Position numbers and translations under genes: made by a program. This document shows, in pieces, positions 1 to 4,876 of a DNA stretch of 7,534 nucleotides (position 1 is the first letter of the stretch; each line of letters opens with the position of its first letter). Origin of the DNA: Oscillospiraceae bacterium (GTDB lineage: Bacteria > Bacillota > Clostridia > Oscillospirales > Oscillospiraceae); contig JAFYUG010000130.1 of the NCBI GenBank assembly GCA_017558545.1, positions 1 to 7,534 of the forward strand. The letters run 5' to 3'. Below the pieces are notes generated by a model. The model was given only the letters and a program-made list of their open reading frames with translations, ran no database searches and was not told the origin of the DNA.

Positions 1-1463
1 ACGTCGGTATCGTAGCCATTTTCAAGCCTTTGTGCAATCTTGTCCACAGAAACAAGCTTGGCCGCCGCGTCTATATCCTCCTCGGTGGCACCAAGATTTC
101 CATAGCGGATATTATAGCCCATGCTGCCGGAAAATAGCTGGGGAGACTGCTGAACATAGCCAAGATTGGAGTGAAGCCAGTGGCGGGAACGGCTGCGGTA
201 ATCGCTGCCGTCTATATAGATCTTGCCGGATGTAGGCTCAAAGAAGCGGCAAAGAAGATTTACAAGTGTGCTCTTGCCGGCTCCCGTTTCGCCAACAAGA
301 GCAACAGTGGAGCCTGCGGGAACGGAGAAGGAAACATCCTTCAAAACATAGTCGTTTTCTTCAGCGTCGCTATACCTGAACCAAACATTTTCAAAGCGGA
401 TGTCACCCTTAATTTTGGGGTAGTTCTCGGTTTTGGGATTAAGAGAATCACCAAAACGGGCGTGAACTTCTTCCGGTTCACCATCCTCGGTTTCTTCGCT
501 GAGCAGGGCGGTTACTCGCTCAACGTTGACCTGCGCCGCAATGAACTCATTGAATATGCCGGAAATGGAAACAATGGGGTCAATAATGCATATTGCAAAG
601 GCAATAAAAGCGGAGAGAACGCCGTAGTCAAGCTTTCCGGAGATAACGGAGGTGCCGGTGCTGAATAGTGCCGCTGCAACAGCAATAGAGCCAAGTAAGC
701 TAACAAGGGGAATGAACACGGAATTGAGTCGGGCAACTCTCATGCCGGAGGAATAAATCTTACCCGTCAAATCGCTGAACTCTTCGGCGCTCTGCTGCTC
801 TGTAACAAGGGTTTTCGTAGTCTTTGCGCCGTTGATATGCTCGTTGAGAAAACCGGTTAGAGCGCTGTTTTGATGGCGCAGCTCTCTGTTTGCCGCCATC
901 AGACGGGGACGGAAATAGAAAGAGGCCAAGATGGCAAGGGGAATAACGATGGAAACAAGAATGGCAACCTTCCAGTTCACAAAGAACATGGCAACAATAA
1001 GGGAGATAAGATAGAAGCTCTGCCATACAAGTCCGAAAAGTGCCCATGCAATCATGCCGGAAATGTGGTTTGTGTCGCTCATAACTCGGGCGAGAACATA
1101 ACCAACGCTGTTGCGGCTGAAGTAGCTTAAAGGCAGCTTCTGAATGTGGATGAAGCAGGAGCGCTTAAGTTCGCGGCTTGAGTACATCTCAATTTCCATG
1201 CTCAGACGGGAATAGATAACAGTTGTTGCCGTCTGAAGCAATACCAAGATCAGATAGAAAAGCACAAATATGCCCATGCCCTTGGTGGTGGCCTTCATAA
1301 CGAAGTTGTTTACGGCGTATTGGGTGAAAATAGGCACAACCGCATCAACAATTGCGGAGAAGAGCATCATAGCGGCTATGAATATGAGCTTATTTTTGTG
1401 AGGCGCGAAGAAGGGAAGTATCTTTTTCCAAACCTTGAAATCTATGCGGTTTCTCTCATTCAT
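1..1463 (-). CDS. Heterodimeric ABC exporter, second half-transporter (3' end cut by window)
   Basis: ABC exporter half with a membrane domain fused to a nucleotide-binding domain. It is expected to act in the cytoplasmic membrane as the partner of the gene just upstream. I read 487 complete codons from ATG at 1463 to the left edge with no stop. About six hydrophobic segments lie near residues 24-48, 62-84, 138-162, 164-184, 250-270 and 280-300. The nucleotide-binding domain starts near 354: Tyr364 is the likely A-loop residue, Walker A GETGAGKST is at 391-399 and the Q-loop (VQQSPQLF) is near 437-444. The signature, Walker B and His switch lie beyond the edge. The start is supported by AGGAGGTG at 1471-1478. 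The ATG overlaps the end of the upstream gene by 8 nt, indicating translational coupling. By analogy with TM287/TM288-type exporters this half should carry the catalytic Glu, but that cannot be seen. The substrate (drug, lipid or peptide) is unknown. Confidence 0.95.
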   Translation of the reverse strand, partial: MNERNRIDFKVWKKILPFFAPHKNKLIFIAAMMLFSAIVDAVVPIFTQYAVNNFVMKATTKGMGIFVLFYLILVLLQTATTVIYSRLSMEIEMYSSRELKRSCFIHIQKLPLSYFSRNSVGYVLARVMSDTNHISGMIAWALFGLVWQSFYLISLIVAMFFVNWKVAILVSIVIPLAILASFYFRPRLMAANRELRHQNSALTGFLNEHINGAKTTKTLVTEQQSAEEFSDLTGKIYSSGMRVARLNSVFIPLVSLLGSIAVAAALFSTGTSVISGKLDYGVLSAFIAFAICIIDPIVSISGIFNEFIAAQVNVERVTALLSEETEDGEPEEVHARFGDSLNPKTENYPKIKGDIRFENVWFRYSDAEENDYVLKDVSFSVPAGSTVALVGETGAGKSTLVNLLCRFFEPTSGKIYIDGSDYRSRSRHWLHSNLGYVQQSPQLFSGSMGYNIRYGNLGATEEDIDAAAKLVSVDKIAQRLENGYDTD

Positions 1464-3261
1464 GCTCTTCCACCTCCTCCTGCGCGTAGGCCATGGACTG
1501 AATGGTGCATACGCGGCTATAAAGTCCGCCTTTTTCCATAAGAGCCTTATGGCTGCCTTCCTCAACTATGCGTCCTTCGTCCAAAACAATAATCTTGTCC
1601 GCCTGCATCAAGGTGTTGATGCGGTGGGAAATGAGCATAACGGTGGAATTTGCGGTATTGGAGCGGAGGCTCTCTCTTATACGGGCATCTGTTTCCATGT
1701 CAACGGCGGATAGGGAGTCATCGAAAACCATGATGGGACAATCCATCATGAGAGTGCGGGCAATGGCAATTCTCTGCTTTTGGCCGCCGGAGAGAGTTAC
1801 GCCTCTTTCGCCAACCATGGTGTCGTAGCCGGAGCTGAAGCCCATAATGTCAGCATCAACGCTGGCCACGTCTGCCCGTGCGCGGATTTCATCAATAGAC
1901 GAATCCGGACGGGTTATAGCTATATTCTCGGATATAGTCTTGGAGAAGAGGAAGGGGTCTTGCAGCACAAGGCCAACATTTCGTCTGAGAGCGCTTTTGG
2001 TGAAGGATTTGATGTCTTTGCCGTTTATGGTAATGCGGCCTGCAGAAGGCTCATAAAGGCGGTTGAGAAGATAGGTGAGGGTGCTTTTGCCGCTGCCCGT
2101 TGTGCCAAGAACACCAAGGGTGCTGCCGGCGGGAATGGTGAAGCTCACATCGTGCAAAACTTCGTTGTCGCCGTAGGAAAAGCTGACATTTTCAAAGCAG
2201 ATGTCACCGTCTGTAAATTCGTCGGAGGCGCCAATGTCATCTTCTTCGGCAGGTGCGGAGAGGATTTCTGCAATTCTCTCGGCGGAAACTCCGGCCTTGC
2301 TAAGCTCGGAGAGAGATTTTCCAAGGCTTCGAACGGGACCGAGAAGAGCCTGGGTGTAGCTTATGAATATAAGCAGTGTGCCAAGACTAAGCTGTCCCTT
2401 TGCGGCAAAATATGCGCCGGAGCAAATAACACTCATAAGCTGCAGGCAGGTGGCTAAATCGCCTATGCCCCAGAAAAAGCCCAGGGTGTAGCCCAGATCA
2501 ACCCAGTTTTTAACGTAAACGTCGCTGGTTTTATTGAACTTTTCAAGCTCATGCTTTTCGCGGCCAAAGGCTCTAACTACTCGAACGCCGTTGAGATTTT
2601 CCTGAACTTGTGTGAGAAGCTCGCCTTCAGCTTCGTCGGCATGACGAAACTGACGTGAAATGCGGCTATGGAAAAGAAGAGAATAGATAACAATAACGGG
2701 AACAGTGGCGGTGAATACCAAAGCCAGCTTAACATTCATTGAGAACATGATGCAAAGGGCGGTGGTCAGCAAAATCAGAGTTTTGATAACCTCTATAAGC
2801 TGGGAGGAAATGAAGTTTCTGACGGTCATAACATCGGCGGTGGAGCGCTGAATAATGTCGCCGGTGGAGTTTTCCGTGTGCCATGAGAAGGGGAGCTTTT
2901 CAATATGCTGCAAAAGGGCATTTCTAAGGCTCATGGCGTATTTCTCAGTGCCGCGGGAAATGTTAATGCGTGAGAGATAGCTGCTTATAGCCTCCAAAAT
3001 AGCGGCCACAGCAATGGCAAGGGCGCAGATAATAAGATTATCACGAAGATTATCCCTGCCGCCGCCAAGAGAAATGAATATAGAGGCCAACTTGCCCTCA
3101 ACGGGTAAATCGCCTATAACATTGTCAACGGCAATGCCAACAATCTGAGGTATCAGGAACTTAAAAAGGGTATAGAACAGGGTGAATATCATTGCCGGGA
3201 TAAAATATCTGCCCGTGCCTTTCAGAAATTTATATACAACTGATTTTTTCAGCTTTATCAC
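1456..3261 (-). CDS. Heterodimeric ABC exporter, first half-transporter (degenerate Walker B)
   Basis: Complete 601-residue ABC exporter half: membrane domain at about 18-320, nucleotide-binding domain at about 354-590. Motifs seen are A-loop Tyr363, Walker A GTTGSGKST (386-394), Q-loop Gln434, signature LSGGQ (490-494), Walker B IMVFDD (510-515), D-loop SAVD (518-521) and switch His546. The usual catalytic Glu after Walker B is Asp515. This is characteristic of the non-catalytic half of heterodimeric exporters such as TM287 (family knowledge). It fits the overlap with a second, different half-transporter gene downstream. Probable role: an ATP-driven multidrug or lipid exporter; the substrate cannot be read from the sequence. 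The start is a GTG, because an in-frame TAA lies three codons upstream. The purine-rich AAAGGA is only 2 nt from that GTG, so initiation may be weak or use another codon. The charged C-terminal tail (EEVEEHE) overlaps the next ribosome binding site and start. Confidence 0.95.
   Translation of the reverse strand: MIKLKKSVVYKFLKGTGRYFIPAMIFTLFYTLFKFLIPQIVGIAVDNVIGDLPVEGKLASIFISLGGGRDNLRDNLIICALAIAVAAILEAISSYLSRINISRGTEKYAMSLRNALLQHIEKLPFSWHTENSTGDIIQRSTADVMTVRNFISSQLIEVIKTLILLTTALCIMFSMNVKLALVFTATVPVIVIYSLLFHSRISRQFRHADEAEGELLTQVQENLNGVRVVRAFGREKHELEKFNKTSDVYVKNWVDLGYTLGFFWGIGDLATCLQLMSVICSGAYFAAKGQLSLGTLLIFISYTQALLGPVRSLGKSLSELSKAGVSAERIAEILSAPAEEDDIGASDEFTDGDICFENVSFSYGDNEVLHDVSFTIPAGSTLGVLGTTGSGKSTLTYLLNRLYEPSAGRITINGKDIKSFTKSALRRNVGLVLQDPFLFSKTISENIAITRPDSSIDEIRARADVASVDADIMGFSSGYDTMVGERGVTLSGGQKQRIAIARTLMMDCPIMVFDDSLSAVDMETDARIRESLRSNTANSTVMLISHRINTLMQADKIIVLDEGRIVEEGSHKALMEKGGLYSRVCTIQSMAYAQEEVEEHE
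1471..1478 (-). promoter_or_regulatory. Shine-Dalgarno site fixing the start of the second ABC gene
   Basis: On the minus strand this reads AGGAGGTG, 7 nt before the ATG at 1463, and it lies inside the 3' end of the upstream ABC gene. It sets the start of the downstream half-transporter and allows re-initiation after the upstream TGA at 1456-1458. Confidence 0.8.
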
Positions 3262-3327
3262 ATCCTTTTATAGCGTATATACATACCATTTTATTTTGCC
3301 ATAAAAGCGCAAAATTCGCAATAGTGT

Positions 3328-3396
3328 ATGGCCATGCCGGCGGCATATGTGTTTGACAGAAGTAAGGTGGCAGCAGTAGCGAGAAGACCGTTTTGA
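3328..3396 (+). CDS. Possible micro-ORF ending ARRPF (first copy of the repeat)
   Basis: Open frame of 22 codons, ATG GCC ATG ... TGA, with an in-frame TAG just before it. The peptide ends in VARRPF. The last five sense codons (GCG AGA AGA CCG TTT) and the TGA are identical to those of the micro-ORF at 4691-4738, while the N-terminal parts differ. A terminator with a good plus-strand T-tract begins 6 nt after the stop, which suggests plus-strand transcription. Against it: there is no good ribosome binding site before either ATG (3328 or 3334) or before the in-frame GTGs at 3349 and 3367. A TTGACA at 3353-3358 has no matching -10. It could be a decayed copy, an untranslated element or chance. 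Confidence 0.25.
   Translation: MAMPAAYVFDRSKVAAVARRPF
3334..3346. promoter_or_regulatory. 13-bp palindrome upstream of the ABC operon (candidate operator)
   Basis: ATGCCG-G-CGGCAT is a perfect inverted repeat with 6-bp arms and one central base. It lies about 73 bp upstream of the GTG start of the ABC operon. Placement and symmetry suit a dimeric repressor or activator, but no regulator gene sits next to it. I found no convincing -35/-10 pair for the ABC operon, so its relation to the promoter is open. Confidence 0.35.
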
Positions 3397-3403
3397 TAGA
3401 AAA
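3377..3403 (+). repeat. 27-bp perfect direct repeat, copy 1
   Basis: Begins TA, then GCGAGAAGACCGTTTTGATA, then GAAAA. It is identical over 27 bp to 4719-4745 and in the same orientation. The identity covers the last codons of a possible micro-ORF, its TGA and 7 nt beyond the stop. The flanks on either side do not match the second copy. The final AA forms part of the following terminator stem. Seen from the minus strand it lies about 116 bp upstream of the ABC operon start. Confidence 0.9.
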
Positions 3404-3439
3404 GGACGCCGACATACTTGCCAGCGTCCTTATTTTTTT
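3402..3439. terminator. Bidirectional intrinsic terminator
   Basis: The stem AAGGACGC (3402-3409) pairs with GCGTCCTT (3424-3431) around a 14-nt loop, giving 8 bp. On the plus strand it is followed by TATTTTTTT and on the minus strand by TTTTCTATC. The minus reading ends the lipoprotein operon whose last stop is at 3462. The plus reading has the better T-tract and would end any transcript carrying repeat copy 1. Confidence 0.8.
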
Positions 3440-3461
3440 GTTAAACAAATTGGAATTTATT

Positions 3462-3770
3462 TTACTCTGCGGGTGCTAAAGGTGTGCCGCAAATAAGTTC
3501 GCAACTTTCAATAATTCCAGTATAGTTGTATGTAATAAAAAGCAACATACTTTCATCAAGTTGCCATACATCTTCTTTGTCATCGCTCTCAACAGGTTCG
3601 CCCCAAGCATCCCTTATTGCTTGAATATCTTTACCCGATAGAGCCTCATTGACTTCGCTATACTTCATTTGTGATACTTCGCTAATAGATGGGATTTTCT
3701 CTTTGCTACTGCATCCCATCAATCCCAATAAGAATATAAGCACTAATACGATTGATAATACCTTTTTCAT
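3462..3770 (-). CDS. Small secreted lipoprotein, BamE/SmpA-like fold suspected
   Basis: A 102-residue predicted lipoprotein. Residues 1-20 are a type II signal peptide (MKK start, hydrophobic run, lipobox LMGC) with Cys20 as the lipidation site, so the mature protein should be anchored on the outer face of the membrane. The mature part has a helical region (SEVSQMKYSEVNEALSGK) followed by IRDAWGEPVES and strands DVWQLDESMLLFITY and GIIESCEL. That order of helix, WGEP turn and short sheet resembles small BamE/SmpA-like or BLIP-like modules. This is an inference from pattern, not a family match. The start is supported by AGGAGGG at 3777-3783, 6 nt before the ATG. It follows the larger lipoprotein gene by 35 nt and is probably co-transcribed with it. 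Function unknown. Confidence 0.85.
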   Translation of the reverse strand: MKKVLSIVLVLIFLLGLMGCSSKEKIPSISEVSQMKYSEVNEALSGKDIQAIRDAWGEPVESDDKEDVWQLDESMLLFITYNYTGIIESCELICGTPLAPAE

Positions 3771-3805
3771 AAATTACCCTCCTCTGTCAAATTGTAAGTG
3801 GTCAG

Positions 3806-4543
3806 TTATTCGCCATATACGATTAGGACAGTTTTCCCAACATAATCCAAATAAACGCTTTGGCAGCCTCCGGGTGTTCCGGTAGAAAAAACTACCTTCC
3901 AAATGCCCGCAGCTGTATCAAGGTATGTGTTAATGGTATCCCATTCAATAGTACATTCATTCATTGCACGTTCATCCGCATCAGTAATACTTTTTATTTC
4001 AACTTCAGATGTATTTACAAATCCAGAGGTCTTTACGCCGGGGGCACCTTCAACATATATCGCACTATCTTCAGCATATGAAAATTCAGCTATTGAAACA
4101 TGGGGTTCAACAACTTCTAATTTTGGCTCTGTATAGTATTCAATACCGTAATAATCCAAGTCTGCAATCGTGGCGAGCCCCTCATTTAATGCGGTTACAA
4201 TATCTATTGTTCTTCCGGTGCTATCCATTACAATTATGTGCTGACTCTTGATACAACTGAAATAGTATTCAGCCGTTTCATCTTCCCAAAATTTTTCTAC
4301 CGCGTCAGCACAATCAAGTTGCTCTGCCTCAGCTATATCCCAAATGTCAACAATGTGTATCGTTGCTCCCGGAATTTCGCTCAGATTTTCTGCTGCTTCG
4401 GAAGATGTACTCATGTCGGAAGGGGGTATCTCACCAGGAGAAGAATCTTTGGGTGCGTTAGCGTCTACTCCCAATTTTCCACTACAGCCAACCAGTGCCA
4501 GCATACAAGTTAATGCTAAAACTAATGCTATGTATTTTCTCAT
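3806..4543 (-). CDS. Secreted lipoprotein with two uncharacterised clostridial domains
   Basis: A 245-residue predicted lipoprotein. I chose the ATG at 4543 rather than the farther in-frame ATG at 4660. It gives a clean signal peptide (MRKYIALVLALTCMLALVGC, Cys20 lipidated) and has GGGGAGG 8 nt upstream. The upstream extension has no signal and would span the apparent promoter. After a low-complexity Ser/Pro/Glu linker (about 25-57), residues 84-140 form a domain with the pattern YYFSCIKS..IIV and LATIADLDYYGIEYYTEP. Residues 175-245 form a second domain ending IWKVVFSTGTPGGCQSVYLD then VGKTVLIVYGE. From memory, both patterns recur in exported clostridial proteins of unknown role. Cys residues at 78, 97, 197 and 227 could form disulfides outside the cell. 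First gene of a two-gene operon with the lipoprotein at 3462-3770. Confidence 0.9.
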   Translation of the reverse strand: MRKYIALVLALTCMLALVGCSGKLGVDANAPKDSSPGEIPPSDMSTSSEAAENLSEIPGATIHIVDIWDIAEAEQLDCADAVEKFWEDETAEYYFSCIKSQHIIVMDSTGRTIDIVTALNEGLATIADLDYYGIEYYTEPKLEVVEPHVSIAEFSYAEDSAIYVEGAPGVKTSGFVNTSEVEIKSITDADERAMNECTIEWDTINTYLDTAAGIWKVVFSTGTPGGCQSVYLDYVGKTVLIVYGE

Positions 4544-4556
4544 GCGAATTGCCTCC

Positions 4557-4584
4557 CCATAGAATTGGATCTCTATTTCTATGG
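4557..4584 (-). promoter_or_regulatory. 8-bp hairpin abutting the lipoprotein ribosome binding site
   Basis: In the mRNA sense, CCATAGAA (4584-4577) pairs perfectly with TTCTATGG (4564-4557) around a 12-nt loop. The 3' arm runs directly into the GGAGG Shine-Dalgarno at 4556-4552. Such a stem could control ribosome access, or the DNA palindrome could bind a regulator. The pairing is seen; the role is inferred. Confidence 0.5.
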
Positions 4585-4615
4585 ACGTAAAAATTAGCAA
4601 AATGTTCCCGCATGC

Positions 4616-4644
4616 ATTATATTTTATTTGAGAAAAACGTTCTA
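4616..4644 (-). promoter_or_regulatory. Promoter for the lipoprotein operon
   Basis: On the minus strand there is a perfect -10 TATAAT (4621-4616), a 17-nt spacer and a weak -35 TAGAAC (4644-4639). Transcription would start near 4609, leaving a 5' leader of about 66 nt that contains the hairpin before the ribosome binding site. Its -35 region overlaps the plus-strand promoter at 4628-4656. Confidence 0.55.
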
Positions 4645-4656
4645 TTAGCATAGTAT
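4628..4656 (+). promoter_or_regulatory. Promoter for the ARRPF micro-ORF
   Basis: -35 TTGAGA (4628-4633), a 17-nt spacer and -10 TAGTAT (4651-4656), giving a start near 4663. This leaves a short T-rich leader before the strong GGAGGT ribosome binding site of the micro-ORF. It is divergent from, and interleaved with, the lipoprotein promoter. Confidence 0.5.
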
Positions 4657-4690
4657 CCAAAATTTGTTTTCTTTTTTTGGAGGTAAAATG

Positions 4691-4738
4691 ATGGGAGTAG
4701 AGTTGTTATTTGAGGAGATAGCGAGAAGACCGTTTTGA
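4691..4738 (+). CDS. Micro-ORF, 15 residues, C-terminal ARRPF
   Basis: The frame encodes MGVELLFEEIARRPF then TGA. GGAGGT at 4679-4684 is 6 nt before this ATG. A second ATG directly before it (4688) would add one Met but sits only 3 nt from the GGAGGT. A promoter-like -35/-10 pair with 17-nt spacing lies about 35 nt upstream of the start, and a small hairpin follows 10 nt after the stop, so the unit has all the parts of an independent tiny gene. Its last five codons and stop lie inside the 27-bp repeat shared with 3377-3403. The peptide has a short hydrophobic and acidic middle and a basic end with no signal sequence. It could be a regulatory or leader peptide, a signalling peptide, or a by-product of a conserved RNA. 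I do not recognise it. Confidence 0.55.
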   Translation: MGVELLFEEIARRPF

Positions 4739-4745
4739 TAGAAAA
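4719..4745 (+). repeat. 27-bp perfect direct repeat, copy 2
   Basis: Identical to 3377-3403 over 27 bp and in the same orientation, with starts 1342 bp apart. It covers the end of the 15-residue micro-ORF, its TGA and the following TAGAAAA. On the minus strand it lies about 176 bp upstream of the lipoprotein start and upstream of that promoter. No third copy is seen in the window on either strand. Confidence 0.9.
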
Positions 4746-4748
4746 ATT

Positions 4749-4769
4749 CCCTCCAAAACGAGGGTGTTT
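4749..4769 (+). terminator. Weak terminator-like hairpin after the micro-ORF
   Basis: CCCTC (4749-4753) pairs with GAGGG (4760-4764) around the loop CAAAAC, followed by TGTTT. With a 5-bp stem and a short T-tract it is weak. Its position just after the micro-ORF matches the hairpin after repeat copy 1 and would separate this transcript from the promoter at 4824. Confidence 0.4.
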
Positions 4770-4823
4770 ATCACAAGATACTACCTGAAACGTTAATCTG
4801 ATTTTACAAATATCAAAATAGAC

Positions 4824-4852
4824 TTGCGTTTCCGATGAAATGGTGATATAAT
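4824..4852 (+). promoter_or_regulatory. Promoter of the aminopeptidase-ArsR operon with overlapping palindrome
   Basis: -35 TTGCGT (4824-4829), exactly 17 nt, -10 TATAAT (4847-4852), giving a start near 4859 and a leader of about 18 nt. TGAT-ATA-ATCA (4844-4854) is a perfect small inverted repeat covering the -10. A repressor bound there would block RNA polymerase, so it is a candidate site for the ArsR-type product of the operon. The arms are only 4 bp, so this is tentative. Confidence 0.75.
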
Positions 4853-4876
4853 CAGCTACGCTACGGAGGTGAAATA

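Noticed and set aside
171..668. Long plus-strand frames opposite the ABC genes (also 1780-2457)
   Set aside because: They lie antisense to clear ABC exporter coding sequence with intact Walker and signature motifs. Their translations are Gly/Asn/Ala-rich with no recognisable domain, as expected of mirror frames.
3230..3448. 72-codon minus-strand frame ahead of the ABC operon
   Set aside because: It overlaps the terminator and the ABC start, has no ribosome binding site, and its product looks like translated intergenic sequence.
4544..4660. Upstream N-terminal extension of the 245-residue lipoprotein (start at 4660)
   Set aside because: It would bury the signal peptide behind 39 residues, lacks a ribosome binding site and covers the apparent promoter and leader hairpin. 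The ATG at 4543 has GGGGAGG and gives a proper lipoprotein signal.
3377..4745. CRISPR array or insertion sequence explained by the 27-bp repeats
   Set aside because: There are only two copies, 1.3 kb apart, with no spacer periodicity. The enclosed genes are lipoproteins, not a transposase, and the repeats are direct rather than terminal inverted repeats.
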